Assembly: GCF_002944405.1 (NCBI RefSeq)
Contig: NZ_CP024307.1
Span: forward strand, 2,004,501 to 2,068,500
Direction: 5' to 3'
Origin: Sinorhizobium fredii
Lineage (GTDB): Bacteria; Pseudomonadota; Alphaproteobacteria; Rhizobiales; Rhizobiaceae
DNA length: 64,000 nucleotides
Shown here: one piece after another, positions 45,216 through 58,232 of the stretch
Numbering within the stretch: position 1 is the first letter of the stretch
How the letters are laid out: each line of letters starts with the position of its first letter
Notes under the pieces: generated by a model
Databases searched by the model: none
The model's input: only the letters and a program-made list of their open reading frames with translations
What the model was told of the DNA's origin: nothing
Made by a program: the position numbers and the translations under genes

Positions 45216-46730
45216 TCACTCCGCGGCCGCGCACTCCGACATGCCGGCATCCGGCGCATTCGCATCACCCGGACGGGTCTCTTTGCCGAGGTCAGGGAAA
45301 GCGACGATTCGTTTGCCAGCGAAATCCGCATGCACGACGATCAGCCCCTGCTCTTCGAAATAGCCGAGCAACCGTCGCGCCCGCCGGGCGGAATGCGTGC
45401 CGTAAGCACGCGCGATCATCGCGTCAGAAGGACAGGGAGCGCCACGCACGGCCGCCTGCGCCATCATCAGGAAGACGCCCTGCAGGTCCTCCGTCACCCG
45501 ATCGGCGAGCCCAAGAGCCGATGCCCAGGCTTCAGTCGCAGCCGTTTCGGGATCCACCCCCGAGCGCGCCACGGCCATCTTGCGCCGAAAAACACCGAGT
45601 GACGGTGCGGAGCCTGGCACACGGCGGATGCGGCAGCGAACCAGGAAATCCTGGTACAGCTCGGCGTCGGGCCGGAACGCCGCTTCCGGGTTTGCAAGAA
45701 TCTCGGCGAACACGCCATCGATCAACGCCTCCCGCTCCTCGGCGGAGAGTTCCGGCTGGGCGGGTTTCGCCTCGACCGGTGTCTGAGATTCCGGCCGCGG
45801 CCGCGACAGTTCCGCGAGAATATCGCTGGCGGGCCGCGGCTGGGGCGCCGCACGTCGGACAATGGGTCGGCTCAATTCTTCCGGATCGGGCGTGAAGATC
45901 AGGTCCTCGACATCCTGCGGCGCCTCCGGCAGCGGCATCAGCTTCGGGCTCGTCGAGCGCGCCGACGTCTCGACCGATCCGATCGTCACCTTCAGCGGCC
46001 GGCGGGAAAGCGCCGGGCCGAGCGCTACGAAGGAGCCACGCTTCAGGTCGCGGAACATTTCGGCCGTGCGACGGTCCATGCCGAGCAGGTCGGCGGCGCG
46101 CTGCATGTCGATATCGAGGAAGGTGCGCCCCATCAGGAAGTTCGACGCTTCCGCCGCGACGTTTTTGGCAAGCTTCGCCAGGCGCTGGGTGGCAATCACG
46201 CCGGCCAGTCCGCGCTTACGGCCGCGGCACATCAGGTTGGTCATCGCCCCGAGCGACACCTTGCGCGCCTCTTCCGAAACGTCGCCACCGACCGAGGGCG
46301 CGAACATCTGCGCCTCGTCGACGACGACCAGGACGGGATACCAATAGTCGCGATCCGCATCGAACATCGCGTTCAGGAACACGCCGGCGCTGCGCATCTG
46401 CTGCTCAATGTCGAGTCCCTCGAGCGAAAGGACGCACGAGACGCGGTGCTGGCGGATGCGCGTGGCGATGCCGATCAATTCCGCATCCGTCCGCTCGCCC
46501 TCGATCACCACATGACCGAACTTGTCGGCAAGGGTCACGAAATCGCCTTCTGGGTCGATGATGCACTGCTGCACCCAAGGGGCGGACTGCTCAAGCAGCC
46601 GGCGCAACAGATGCGACTTGCCCGAGCCTGAATTGCCCTGCACCAGGAGTCGCGTCGCCAGAAGCTCTTCGATATCGAGCGAGGCCGAAGTCCCTTCGGA
46701 CGTCGTTCCCATGTCGATGCCGACTTTCAT
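45216..46730 (-). CDS. HerA-like ATP-binding protein (DUF87-type)
   Basis: 504 residues. An FtsK/HerA-type ATPase core: Walker A VQGNSGSGKSHLLRRLL near residue 30, Walker B VVVDEAQMFAPS near 125, and AGVIATQRLAKLAKNVAAEASNFLMG. A long linker and an acidic/proline-rich part follow, then a C-terminal winged-helix-like end ARAYGTHSARRARRLLGYFE. No NurA nuclease gene is next to it, so the archaeal-type end-resection role cannot be assumed. Chromosomally conserved in rhizobia, as I recall. A GAGGTGGGA site precedes the ATG at 46730. Confidence 0.85.
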   Translation of the reverse strand: MKVGIDMGTTSEGTSASLDIEELLATRLLVQGNSGSGKSHLLRRLLEQSAPWVQQCIIDPEGDFVTLADKFGHVVIEGERTDAELIGIATRIRQHRVSCVLSLEGLDIEQQMRSAGVFLNAMFDADRDYWYPVLVVVDEAQMFAPSVGGDVSEEARKVSLGAMTNLMCRGRKRGLAGVIATQRLAKLAKNVAAEASNFLMGRTFLDIDMQRAADLLGMDRRTAEMFRDLKRGSFVALGPALSRRPLKVTIGSVETSARSTSPKLMPLPEAPQDVEDLIFTPDPEELSRPIVRRAAPQPRPASDILAELSRPRPESQTPVEAKPAQPELSAEEREALIDGVFAEILANPEAAFRPDAELYQDFLVRCRIRRVPGSAPSLGVFRRKMAVARSGVDPETAATEAWASALGLADRVTEDLQGVFLMMAQAAVRGAPCPSDAMIARAYGTHSARRARRLLGYFEEQGLIVVHADFAGKRIVAFPDLGKETRPGDANAPDAGMSECAAAE

Positions 46731-47144
46731 TCCCACCTCTTCGTCACGAATTGATTCGCGATCCGCCGGGAGCGCCAAAACCAGCGACACCTAGCACGGT
46801 TTTGGCTCCGGTCAGGGCCGCTATTCAGACAACTCACAGGAATACGCGTGCGACCCAGCAAAAATTGGTTCCCTGGAAAAAAATCGCAAAAGTTGAAAGC
46901 GGGCAGATCCCCTCCTATTCACTGGAGTCGCCTGATGATAGTCCCAGACAGGATGCAAGGAAGCTGATGTCCCGATACGACACCGAGAACCACTTTCAGT
47001 TCGACAAGCAATTGCGCGAGGCTGCAAGACCCCCTATCGCGTCATTTCGCCGGCGGAAGCGCGGCGCTCGTGAATCAGCCTTGCCTTGCGATTGCGATCG
47101 TGCTGGCGGCCGCCGCCTTCATCCTGCCGACGGCGTTCTGACGC
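46731..47144. other. Interval between murI and the HerA-like gene
   Basis: 414 bases between two minus-strand genes. It contains a possible small plus-strand gene at 46967-47141; the rest, including the HerA-like promoter, has no recognised feature. Confidence 0.5.
46967..47141 (+). pseudogene. Possible frameshifted small membrane protein gene
   Basis: ATG at 46967 follows AAGGAAGCTG and reads MSRYDTENHFQFDKQLREAA, then enters a CCCCC run. In the +1 frame after this run the sequence gives HFAGGSAALVNQPCLAIAIV, then LAAAAFILPTAF and a stop at 47139-47141, a convincing membrane helix. Together they would be a protein of about 58 residues. Either a one-base frameshift or a sequencing error explains the split; a chance pairing is also possible. 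Confidence 0.35.
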
Positions 47145-47948
47145 TCATGCGGAACGCATGGTGAGCCCAAAGCCCTGCATCAGCCGCCGCGTGGCGAAAT
47201 CGGGCCTGCCGGAGGTGAAAATCGCCGGATCCTCGCCGTTCAACGGCTCGAAACCGTTCGGCAACGGCACGAGCGAACGCGCCCGCCGCGCGATTGCCTC
47301 GGCCGGATCCAGCCAGTCGACCGGCCAGGGCGCCAGCCGCCGGAAGACGTTCGCCATGAACGGATAATGCGTGCAGGCGAGCACGACGATGTCGGTCTTC
47401 CGATCGTCCATTTCGACAAAGCAGGGGGCGATCTCCGCCAGCACCGCCTCGTCCTCCAGCTTGTCGCCGCGGATATAGGCTTCCGACATGCGTGCCAGGT
47501 TCTCCGAACCGACCAAGCGCACATAGCACTGCGAGGCGAAGGATTGGATGAGATCGCGCGTATAGGCGCGCTTCACCGTTCCGGGCGTTGCCAGAACCGA
47601 GACCAGTCCCGAACGCGTCCGCTCGGCCGCCGGCTTGATCGCCGGTACCGTGCCGACGAAGGTCATTTGCGGATAGGCGGCGCGCAAATCCGCTCCGACC
47701 AGTGTGAAGGCGGTATTGCAGGCGATGACGCAGATTTCCGGATCGTGCTCTCTGAGCAAGTCGCCAAAGAGCGCGATCACCCGCACCTTTAGCGCCCCCT
47801 CCTCCCATCCGCCATAGGGAAAGCCGGCATCGTCGGCGACATAGATGAAGTGCCGCTCCGGCATCAGCACGCGCGCCTCGCGCAGCACCGTCAGACCGCC
47901 GATGCCGCTGTCGAAGACGAGAATGGGTTTGAGCTCAGTCGTCGTCAC
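47145..47948 (-). CDS. murI: Glutamate racemase
   Basis: 267 residues. Makes D-glutamate for peptidoglycan. The two catalytic cysteines lie in [11 protein letters not shown] and [23 protein letters not shown] is the N-terminal signature. Start is a GTG at 47948, overlapping the 3' end of the RNA methyltransferase gene by 14 bases, so the two are translationally linked. Confidence 0.96.
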   Translation of the reverse strand: MTTTELKPILVFDSGIGGLTVLREARVLMPERHFIYVADDAGFPYGGWEEGALKVRVIALFGDLLREHDPEICVIACNTAFTLVGADLRAAYPQMTFVGTVPAIKPAAERTRSGLVSVLATPGTVKRAYTRDLIQSFASQCYVRLVGSENLARMSEAYIRGDKLEDEAVLAEIAPCFVEMDDRKTDIVVLACTHYPFMANVFRRLAPWPVDWLDPAEAIARRARSLVPLPNGFEPLNGEDPAIFTSGRPDFATRRLMQGFGLTMRSA

Positions 47949-48762
47949 CGCCGCCTTGCCCCTTCCTGCCTCCGGCCGGTGCGCCCGAGCCGCGCGGGTT
48001 TTCGCGCGTGAAGCGGTCGAGCGATGAGATGACGCCGCGCAGCACCTGGATTTCGGATTCGCTGAAGGAAGGCCTCGTCAGAACAGCGCGGAGATTTTCC
48101 ACCAATTTCGGCTTTTTATCGGCGGAGCGAAAGTAATTGCGCGCCTCGAGCGCCCCCTCGAGATGTTCGAACAGCCCCTGAAGATGTTCCTTCGTGGCCG
48201 GCCGCTGCTCGATCGCCTGGAACGAGGTCTCCTCCTCGGACTCCATGCCGGTCTTCATCCACTCATAGGACATCAGCAGCACGGCCTGGGCAAGATTGAG
48301 CGAGGCGAAGGCGGGATTGACGGGGAAGGTTACAATCTCGTCTGCGAGCGCCACCTCCTCATTGGTCAGTCCGGTACGCTCGCGGCCGAAGATGATGCCG
48401 ACCGCCTCCCCGACCTTGAAGCGCTGGCGGAGCGAGCGGGCGGCAACGATCGGCGAACGCACCGGCTTGTAGCCATCCCGATCGCGGGCTGTGGTGGCGT
48501 AGACGAAGTTGAGGTCGGCGATTGCCTCCTCTAGCGTGTTATAGAGTTTGGCCCCGTCGATCACATGATCGGCTCGGCTCGCCGCCGAGCGCGCCTTCTC
48601 ACTCGGCCAACCGTCGCGCGGATTGACGAGACGCAGTTCCGAAAGCCCGAAATTCGCCATGGCGCGAGCAACCATGCCGATGTTCTCGCCCAGCTGAGGG
48701 TAAGCGAGAATGATCGCCGGCCCCTCCGTCAAGAGTTCGCGCTCGCTGTTCGTGCCTGCCAT
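47935..48762 (-). CDS. TrmH/SpoU family RNA methyltransferase (TrmJ-like)
   Basis: 275 residues. The knotted SPOUT fold is shown by [41 protein letters not shown] and [19 protein letters not shown]. In TrmJ these methylate ribose 32 in tRNA, which would fit near ttcA-type tRNA modification, but the exact target is inferred. AAGGTATCATA precedes the ATG. Upstream promoter is shared divergently with icd. Confidence 0.93.
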   Translation of the reverse strand: MAGTNSERELLTEGPAIILAYPQLGENIGMVARAMANFGLSELRLVNPRDGWPSEKARSAASRADHVIDGAKLYNTLEEAIADLNFVYATTARDRDGYKPVRSPIVAARSLRQRFKVGEAVGIIFGRERTGLTNEEVALADEIVTFPVNPAFASLNLAQAVLLMSYEWMKTGMESEEETSFQAIEQRPATKEHLQGLFEHLEGALEARNYFRSADKKPKLVENLRAVLTRPSFSESEIQVLRGVISSLDRFTRENPRGSGAPAGGRKGQGGGDDD

Positions 48763-48967
48763 TATGATACCTTGCCTCTATTCGCCGCTTCCCTCGCACA
48801 AAAACCTTGGAAATTAAAGCCGGGACACCAAAGTCGGCGACGCCTTTGCTGACCCAAAGTTTCGGCCAACTATGCTTTGCCTTGCCGGTCCACAGTGCTA
48901 TAGGGCTGTGGATTTTTCCACCGGAGGGGCGTCGGCCACGGCGTCTCAGAAAGCACGAGGCATATTC

Positions 48968-50182
48968 ATGGCAAAGATCAAGGTCGCCAATCCGGTCGTC
49001 GAGCTCGACGGCGATGAGATGACCCGCATCATCTGGCAGTTCATCAAGGACAAGCTGATCCATCCCTATCTCGACCTCGATCTGGAATATTACGACCTCA
49101 GCGTCGAAAACCGCGATGCGACCGAAGACCAGGTGACGATCGATGCCGCGAACGCCATCAAGAAGCACGGCGTCGGCGTCAAGTGCGCAACGATCACGCC
49201 GGATGAAGCACGCGTCGAGGAATTCAACCTGAAGAAAATGTGGAAGTCGCCGAACGGCACGATCCGCAATATCCTCGGCGGCGTCATCTTCCGCGAACCG
49301 ATCATCTGCAAGAACGTCCCGCGCCTCGTCCCCGGCTGGACCAAACCGATCATCGTCGGCCGCCACGCCTTCGGCGACCAGTATCGCGCCACCGACTTCA
49401 AGTTCCCGGGCAAGGGCAAGCTGTCGATCAAGTTCGTCGGCGACGACGGCCAGACGATCGAACACGACGTCTATGAGGCCCCCGGCGCCGGCGTTGCGAT
49501 GGCGATGTACAACCTCGACGAATCGATCACCGAATTCGCCCGCGCCTCGTTCAACTACGGCCTGCAGCGCAAGGTGCCGGTCTATCTCTCGACCAAGAAC
49601 ACTATCCTGAAAGCCTATGACGGCCGCTTCAAGGACATCTTCCAGAAGGTGTTCGACGAGGAATTCGCCGAAGAGTTCAAGGCCGACAAGCTCTGGTACG
49701 AACACCGCCTGATCGACGACATGGTCGCCTCGGCGCTCAAGTGGTCCGGCGGCTACGTCTGGGCCTGCAAGAACTATGACGGCGACGTGCAGTCGGACAT
49801 CGTCGCCCAGGGCTTCGGCTCGCTCGGCCTGATGACCTCGGTGCTGATGACCCCGGACGGCAAGACGGTCGAAGCGGAAGCCGCGCACGGCACGGTGACC
49901 CGCCACTACCGCCAGCATCAGAAGGGCGAGGAAACCTCGACCAACTCGATCGCCTCGATCTTCGCCTGGACCCGCGGTCTGGCGCACCGCGCCAAGCTCG
50001 ACGGCAATGCCGAACTGGCGAAGTTCTCCGAGACGCTGGAGCACATCTGCGTCGAGACTGTCGAGGCCGGCTTCATGACCAAGGACCTGGCGCTGCTGAT
50101 CGGTCCCGACCAGCCGTGGCTCTCGACCACCGGCTTCCTCGACAAGATCGACGAGAACCTCAGGAAGGCAATGGCCGCTTAA
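48968..50182 (+). CDS. icd: Isocitrate dehydrogenase (NADP)
   Basis: 404 residues, the eukaryote-like NADP-ICDH (type II) typical of rhizobia. Oxidises isocitrate to 2-oxoglutarate in the TCA cycle. [16 protein letters not shown] at the start, then [11 protein letters not shown] and a [17 protein letters not shown] block are diagnostic. ATG at 48968 is the standard MAKIKV start. Followed by an intrinsic terminator. Confidence 0.98.
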   Translation: MAKIKVANPVVELDGDEMTRIIWQFIKDKLIHPYLDLDLEYYDLSVENRDATEDQVTIDAANAIKKHGVGVKCATITPDEARVEEFNLKKMWKSPNGTIRNILGGVIFREPIICKNVPRLVPGWTKPIIVGRHAFGDQYRATDFKFPGKGKLSIKFVGDDGQTIEHDVYEAPGAGVAMAMYNLDESITEFARASFNYGLQRKVPVYLSTKNTILKAYDGRFKDIFQKVFDEEFAEEFKADKLWYEHRLIDDMVASALKWSGGYVWACKNYDGDVQSDIVAQGFGSLGLMTSVLMTPDGKTVEAEAAHGTVTRHYRQHQKGEETSTNSIASIFAWTRGLAHRAKLDGNAELAKFSETLEHICVETVEAGFMTKDLALLIGPDQPWLSTTGFLDKIDENLRKAMAA

Positions 50183-50209
50183 GCGGCCAGCCCGACAGCC
50201 ACAACTGCG

Positions 50210-50236
50210 AAACCCGGCCTGTGCCGGGTTTCTTGT
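50210..50236 (+). terminator. Intrinsic terminator after icd
   Basis: AAACCCGGC, loop CTGT, GCCGGGTTT then CTTGTTT. It ends icd 28 bases after the stop. Confidence 0.85.
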
Positions 50237-50266
50237 TTGAAGCGCCGAAGTAAAAACGAGACCGCG

Positions 50267-51115
50267 TCACTTGAGCGGCAGATAGATTTCCGTAAGCAGC
50301 TCGGTCGGGGCCACTTCGCGCGGGTTGTTCAGATACTTCTCGAACATGACGCTGTCGCGGATCTCGCGGCCGGAATTCGGCAGCCAGGTCCCATAGAGCC
50401 ATTGATAGGCCCTCGGCATGTCGGCATAGGGCCCCCTGTGCCGCAGCACGGCATAGTTCCCGCCGTCGATCCTTTGCGGCGTAAGTGGCGCTTCGGCCGG
50501 TCCCTCGTCGTTGATCGTCACGCAGGCGAAGGATCGGAGCTTGTCGGTCTCCACCAGTTCCGGGTCATCCAGGTAAATTCCGATCATCTCCATCTCCGAC
50601 CGAAGGAGGCCGCGCGCGAAAAGGGTAGCGTAAAGCGTTTCGAAGGCCTCGCCGATACCCATATAGGAACCGGAATGGGCGACACCGGCCAGGGTCAGAG
50701 GCTCTATGGTCCTCAAGTCAACATCGTACATGACAGCATTTCCTTCCATGGAAGCGGTTTCAAACACCTTGTGGCTCCCCTCCTTCCTGTAGCGCGCCGG
50801 CGGAAGACCATAGACGGCCCTGAAGGTGCGGTTGAAGGATTGAACATTCGGGTAGCCAGAGCGTCGCGCGATCGCTTCGACTGAAAGACCGGTCTGGACA
50901 AGTTCTGCCGCTGCCCGTTGCAGCCGCAATCGCTTGACGGTCGCCGCCAAGGTTTCGCCATGCACCGCCCTGTAGATGCGGTGCCAATGGTGCGGCGAAA
51001 GACAGGCGATCTCCGACAGCCGGTCGAGATTCAGCTCTTCATCGAGATGCCCGTAGATATAGGCCGAGACGTGGTGAAGCCGCCTCTCATATGTCGCCCA
51101 TGCACCGCCCGCCAT
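50267..51115 (-). CDS. AraC family regulator with GyrI-like effector domain
   Basis: 282 residues. Residues 5-110: double helix-turn-helix of AraC (LDRLSEIACLSPHHWHRIYR and SVEAIARRSGYPNVQSFNRTF). The C-terminal half, VDLRTIEPLTLAGVAHSGSY through HRGPYADMPRAYQWLYGTWL, is the GyrI-like ligand-binding (SoxR/BmrR effector) domain. It probably responds to a cationic or hydrophobic compound. The nearest divergent gene is the SulP transporter, 170 bases away. Start ATG follows AAAGG. Confidence 0.92.
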   Translation of the reverse strand: MAGGAWATYERRLHHVSAYIYGHLDEELNLDRLSEIACLSPHHWHRIYRAVHGETLAATVKRLRLQRAAAELVQTGLSVEAIARRSGYPNVQSFNRTFRAVYGLPPARYRKEGSHKVFETASMEGNAVMYDVDLRTIEPLTLAGVAHSGSYMGIGEAFETLYATLFARGLLRSEMEMIGIYLDDPELVETDKLRSFACVTINDEGPAEAPLTPQRIDGGNYAVLRHRGPYADMPRAYQWLYGTWLPNSGREIRDSVMFEKYLNNPREVAPTELLTEIYLPLK

Positions 51116-51285
51116 ATCGAACCTTTCGCGCTTCGCTCGACCACGTTCAAACCACAGATCGAATTGACGAATCCTGCTGACCTGAATGCTGCCCGCTCAG
51201 CTTGTGCGGCATGGCGACTCAGATAGGCTGAGAATGCCCGGCACGTACCATCCAGCAAACGTGGCGCATCTCGAAAGTTTCGCCG

Positions 51286-52944
51286 ATGCCCGATTCTCTT
51301 ATCCCAAAAACTGTCAGCGTGATCGCCGAGGGATACGGCCGCGCCAGGCTGAAAGCGGACGCTTTGGCCGGCCTGACCGTCTCCATCGTCGCCCTACCGC
51401 TTTCAATGGCCATTGCGATCGCCTCCGGCGTAACACCCGATCGCGGGCTCTATACCGCAATCGTCGGCGGATTTCTCGTTTCGCTCCTCGGCGGCAGCCG
51501 GGTCCAGATTGGCGGTCCGGCCGGTGCCTTCATCGTTCTCGTCGCTGCGACCGGCGCCCGGCATGGTATCGACGGCCTGTTGCTTGCGACTGCGATGGCC
51601 GGCCTCATGCTCGTTGCGGCCGGCTACTTGCGCCTCGGACAGTACATCAAGTTCATCCCCTACCCCGTCACGGTCGGCTTCACGGCCGGGATTGCTGTGA
51701 TCATCTTTGCCAGCCAGTTGCGCGACCTTTTCGGGCTGACGTTACCAGGCAGCGAACCGGGGCCGATTGTTGAAAAGATCGCGGCACTCGCTCGGTCCGC
51801 CGATACGGTCAATCGGGCCGCGGTGCTGACCGCCACCCTGACCGTCGGCATCATTCTCGCGCTGCGCCGGTTGCGGCCGCATTGGCCCGGAATGCTCATC
51901 GCCATCGGCGCCGCATCGGTCCTCGTCGCCGTCCTGCACCTGCCGACGGACACGATCGGCACTCGCTTCGGCGGTATTCCGCGCGGACTGCCGCTTCCGA
52001 CCTTGCCGCCTTTCTCCCTTGAGAAAGCCGTTGCGGTGTTCCCGGATGCGGTCTCGTTGGCTCTTCTCGGCGCGATCGAGTCACTGCTTTCGGCCGTTGT
52101 CGCTGATGGCATGACGGGACGCAGACATCGATCCAGCATGGAGTTGATTGCCCAGGGGATAGCCAATCTGTGTTCGGCGCTCTTCGGCGGCATCTGCGTC
52201 ACCGGCACCATTGCCCGCACCGCAACCAATGTTCGCGCCGGAGGCACTAGCCCCGTTTCCGGCATGCTGCATTCAGTCTTTCTCCTTCTCTTCATGCTGC
52301 TTGCCGCACCGCTAGCAAGCTATATCCCGCTCGCTTCCCTCGCTGGCGTGCTTGCCGTCGTCGCCTGGAACATGATCGAAAAGCCGGCCTTCATGGCGCT
52401 CTTGCGGTCGTCCTACGGTGATGCTGTCGTGCTGCTGGCCACCTTTTTCATCGTTGTCTTTCGCGAACTGACAGAGGGGATAGTGATCGGTGTGGCGCTC
52501 GGCGCCCTCCTGTTCATCAATCGAATGGCGAAAGGCATCTCAGTCGGTGAAATGAAGCCGCTTGAGCTGCTGCAATCGGGAAATCGCGACGAAGAGCACC
52601 CGGTCATTGGCGATGATCCGGAAACGGTGATCTATCGGATTGCAGGCATCTTCTTCTTCGGCTCGGCAGCCACCGTTGCAGCGGTGCTCGATCGGATCGC
52701 CGATCAGCGCCGAAACTTCATTCTCGACTGCTCCGAAGTCCCCTTCATGGATTCGACCGCCGCCAACATCATCGAAGGGACGTTGCGCAAGGCGGAGAGG
52801 CTCGGCGTGCGCTTCATCATCGTTGGCGCCAATACGCAGGTTCGCCGCGCCCTCTATCAACACCACGTGCGTCCACCGCGTGTCTTGATGCGCGGCTCGA
52901 TCCCGGCGGCGCTCGAGACCATCCGCGGCGAAAAGAGCGCATGA
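51286..52944 (+). CDS. SulP family inorganic anion transporter with STAS domain
   Basis: 552 residues: about 10-12 membrane helices, then a C-terminal STAS domain. Signature ADALAGLTVSIVALPLSMAI near residue 25 and IGGPAGAFIVLVAATG in helix 3; STAS has FILDCSEVPFMDSTAANIIEG near 475-500. Moves sulfate, bicarbonate or other anions, substrate unknown. The next gene, alaS, converges and shares a terminator. Confidence 0.93.
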   Translation: MPDSLIPKTVSVIAEGYGRARLKADALAGLTVSIVALPLSMAIAIASGVTPDRGLYTAIVGGFLVSLLGGSRVQIGGPAGAFIVLVAATGARHGIDGLLLATAMAGLMLVAAGYLRLGQYIKFIPYPVTVGFTAGIAVIIFASQLRDLFGLTLPGSEPGPIVEKIAALARSADTVNRAAVLTATLTVGIILALRRLRPHWPGMLIAIGAASVLVAVLHLPTDTIGTRFGGIPRGLPLPTLPPFSLEKAVAVFPDAVSLALLGAIESLLSAVVADGMTGRRHRSSMELIAQGIANLCSALFGGICVTGTIARTATNVRAGGTSPVSGMLHSVFLLLFMLLAAPLASYIPLASLAGVLAVVAWNMIEKPAFMALLRSSYGDAVVLLATFFIVVFRELTEGIVIGVALGALLFINRMAKGISVGEMKPLELLQSGNRDEEHPVIGDDPETVIYRIAGIFFFGSAATVAAVLDRIADQRRNFILDCSEVPFMDSTAANIIEGTLRKAERLGVRFIIVGANTQVRRALYQHHVRPPRVLMRGSIPAALETIRGEKSA

Positions 52945-52967
52945 AAAAGGGCGTGCAGCGCCCTTTT
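52945..52967. terminator. Bidirectional terminator between SulP and alaS
   Basis: AAAAGGGCG, a 5-base loop, CGCCCTTTT. It is flanked by T/A runs on both strands and lies between converging genes. Confidence 0.85.
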
Positions 52968-52992
52968 CTCCGTCTTTCCGCACCAGCGCCGT

Positions 52993-55656
<2,664 letters not shown>

Positions 55657-55822
55657 CTTGCGTCCTATCTGTGCACATGCCGGCTGCAACCCCACGCGTT
55701 TTCCGCGCCTTGCGCCGTTTTCCTTTAACCCCGCGTCTACCACGCATAGCCGCCTCGCCGATGACGCCGTCACCGGAACCACAGGCTTTTATCTTCCGCA
55801 TATCATGCTGTCCAGACGGCAG

Positions 55823-55854
55823 CAAAAACCGGCCGATCTGATCGACGGCCGGTT
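55823..55854 (-). terminator. Intrinsic terminator after recA
   Basis: AACCGGCCG, a 10-base loop, CGGCCGGTT; on the minus strand TTTTTGCTG follows. Ends recA before alaS. Confidence 0.85.
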
Positions 55855-55881
55855 GATGGCATGCAAACTGAAGTTTGGCTC

Positions 55882-56967
55882 TTACATGTCGGCCGCTTCG
55901 TCGCCTTCGCTCTCCGGCCCGCCATTTTCCAGGAACCGGTCGGCAATCAGCCCGGCGTTCTGCCGCAAGGCCATCTCGATTTCTCGAGCGAGATCGGGAT
56001 TGTCGCGCAGGAACAGCTTGGCATTTTCACGCCCCTGCCCCAGGCGCTGGCTGTTGTAGGAGAACCAGGCGCCGGACTTCTCGACAATGCCGGCCTTGAC
56101 GCCGAGGTCGATCAGTTCGCCGGTCTTGGAAACGCCTTCGCCATACATGATGTCGAACTCCACCTGCTTGAAGGGCGGCGCCATCTTGTTCTTGACAACC
56201 TTGACGCGGGTCTGGTTGCCGACGACTTCCTCGCGCTCCTTGACCGAGCCGATGCGGCGGATGTCGAGGCGGACCGACGCGTAGAACTTCAGTGCGTTGC
56301 CGCCCGTCGTCGTTTCCGGCGAGCCGAACATCACGCCGATCTTCATGCGGATCTGGTTGATGAAGATCACCATGCAGTTGGACTTGGAGATCGACGCGGT
56401 CAGCTTGCGCAGCGCCTGGCTCATCAGGCGGGCCTGCATGCCCGGCAGACTGTCGCCCATCTCGCCTTCGATTTCGGCACGCGGCACAAGCGCGGCCACC
56501 GAGTCGACGACAAGGACGTCGATCGCGCCGGAGCGAACCAGCGTGTCGGTGATTTCGAGGGCCTGCTCGCCGGTGTCCGGCTGCGAGATCAAGAGGTTTT
56601 CGAGGTCGACGCCGAGCTTGCGCGCATAGACCGGATCGAGCGCGTGTTCGGCGTCGACGAAGGCGCAGATGCCGCCCTTCTTCTGCGCCTCGGCAACGGT
56701 CTGCAGCGCCAAGGTCGTCTTGCCCGAGCTTTCCGGTCCGTAAATCTCGATGATGCGGCCTTTCGGCAGGCCGCCGATGCCGAGCGCGATATCGAGGCCG
56801 AGCGACCCGGTCGAGACGGTTTCGATCTCGACGACGCTGTCCTTCGATCCGAGCTTCATGATCGATCCCTTGCCGAACGAACGTTCGATCTGGGAAAGAG
56901 CCGCTTCAAGTGCCTTGCTTTTGTCCACCGATTTGTCCTCTACGAGCCGCAAAGAGTTTTGTGCCAT
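55882..56967 (-). CDS. recA: Recombinase A
   Basis: 361 residues; forms filaments on single-stranded DNA for recombination and SOS induction. Walker [14 protein letters not shown] near residue 78, [17 protein letters not shown] with Walker B, and loop 2 [33 protein letters not shown] precedes the ATG at 56967; an SOS box lies 69-85 bases upstream. Followed by a terminator. Confidence 0.99.
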   Translation of the reverse strand: MAQNSLRLVEDKSVDKSKALEAALSQIERSFGKGSIMKLGSKDSVVEIETVSTGSLGLDIALGIGGLPKGRIIEIYGPESSGKTTLALQTVAEAQKKGGICAFVDAEHALDPVYARKLGVDLENLLISQPDTGEQALEITDTLVRSGAIDVLVVDSVAALVPRAEIEGEMGDSLPGMQARLMSQALRKLTASISKSNCMVIFINQIRMKIGVMFGSPETTTGGNALKFYASVRLDIRRIGSVKEREEVVGNQTRVKVVKNKMAPPFKQVEFDIMYGEGVSKTGELIDLGVKAGIVEKSGAWFSYNSQRLGQGRENAKLFLRDNPDLAREIEMALRQNAGLIADRFLENGGPESEGDEAADM

Positions 56968-57035
56968 TGGGTCCACCTTTAGGTTATTGGAGCTATCGAG
57001 GCAATGAAGCCGCCGCAGGAGATTTTGTACATGCT

Positions 57036-57052
57036 TTGTTCTATTTTGGCAA
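57036..57052 (-). promoter_or_regulatory. SOS box upstream of recA (TTG-N11-CAA)
   Basis: Minus-strand TTGCCAAAATAGAACAA is TTG-N11-CAA, the rhizobial recA operator pattern as I recall from work on Rhizobium etli. The overlapping plus-strand GTAC-N7-GTTC also resembles the alphaproteobacterial GTTC-N7-GTTC LexA motif with one mismatch. Position fits LexA control of recA. Confidence 0.8.
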
Positions 57053-57198
57053 TGGCACTTCAAGTCCCTGAATCAAAATAGGTATCTTGTGAGTGTTCGA
57101 TTCCTGTTCACGGGCTATTGTAGCGCATTTCCACAGGCTGCGCGGCAGTTCGCACGGGCTTCTCGCCATAGCGCCGATTCGCCGATAGAGGTGTTCGA

Positions 57199-58146
57199 AT
57201 GACGAAGCGGGAAATCACCGTTCTGGGCGGCGCCCATGTCGACCGGCGCGGCCGTATCAGCGGCACGACGGTGCCTGGAGCGAGTAATCCCGGAACCTGG
57301 TTCGAGGAGGCGGGAGGCGGCGGCTTCAACGCCGCCAGGAATCTCGCGCGTCTCGGCCACCGGGTGCGGATGATCAGCCCGCGCGGCGGCGATCCGGCCG
57401 GTGATCTGGTGGCCGCCGCGGCCGCCGCTGCCGGCGTCATCGATTGCCCATTCATCTTTCTTGATCGCAAGACGCCGAGCTATACGGCAATCCTCGAAAA
57501 GGACGGCAATCTGGTGATCGCCCTTGCCGACATGGATCTCTACGGCTCGTTCTCGCCACGCCGGCTGCAGCAGCGTGCGACGCGCGAAATCCTCGCGTCG
57601 AGCGATCTCGTGCTCATGGACGCCAACCTGCCTCAAGAGACGCTGACGGCGCTGGTCGATGCGACGGCGGGACCGCACCGCATTCTTGCCGGCATCGCCG
57701 TTTCCCCGGCCAAGGTGGTCCGGTACCGCCAAAGCCTGACCGGCCTCGACTTCCTCTTCATGAACGAGGCGGAGGCGCGGGCGCTGACCGGCGCCGAGGC
57801 CGCCGACGTAGAGGAATGGCCGTCACTGCTGCGGTCTGCAGGCCTTGCCGGCGGCGCCGTCACCCGCGGCGGCAAAGCAGCGGTTGCCTTCGACCGGGAA
57901 GGCGCCTGCCTGGCCATCCCGCCTGCCCTGCCCGCACTTGCAGACGTGACAGGCGCCGGCGACGCGCTGGCATCGGGCTTTCTCGCTGCCCGGCTTGCCG
58001 GCTTCGATCTCGCCGGCTGCCTCCGGCGCGGCATCGCCGCCGCCGTCCTGACGCTCCACTCGCCGCTAGCCGCCGCCGAGGAGATGTCGGCGGACAATCT
58101 CGCGCGGGTGCTGGCCCTTGTGCCGGAGCCCCAAATGCTGTCATGA
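57199..58146 (+). CDS. psuK: PfkB family kinase, probable pseudouridine kinase
   Basis: 315 residues, ribokinase fold. EITVLGGAHVDRRGRISGTT is the N-terminal GGxxxD-type PfkB start; ADVTGAGDALASGFLAARLAG near residue 250 is the PfkB signature 2 with catalytic Asp. The next gene is psuG, so pseudouridine is the probable substrate: kinase makes pseudouridine 5'-phosphate, glycosidase cleaves it. AGAGGTG precedes the ATG. Confidence 0.88.
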   Translation: MTKREITVLGGAHVDRRGRISGTTVPGASNPGTWFEEAGGGGFNAARNLARLGHRVRMISPRGGDPAGDLVAAAAAAAGVIDCPFIFLDRKTPSYTAILEKDGNLVIALADMDLYGSFSPRRLQQRATREILASSDLVLMDANLPQETLTALVDATAGPHRILAGIAVSPAKVVRYRQSLTGLDFLFMNEAEARALTGAEAADVEEWPSLLRSAGLAGGAVTRGGKAAVAFDREGACLAIPPALPALADVTGAGDALASGFLAARLAGFDLAGCLRRGIAAAVLTLHSPLAAAEEMSADNLARVLALVPEPQMLS

Positions 58147-58232
58147 AGTCCGCAGCCGAATTCCGGGCGGAAGGCGGAAATGCATGACGACTCCCGCCCG
58201 CCTGACGCTCCCCTCATCAGAAGCGAAAGACC

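Noticed and set aside
44879..45895. Plus-strand frame across rpsD and the HerA-like gene
   Set aside because: Basic, Pro/Arg-rich shadow product spanning a terminator and two opposing genes.
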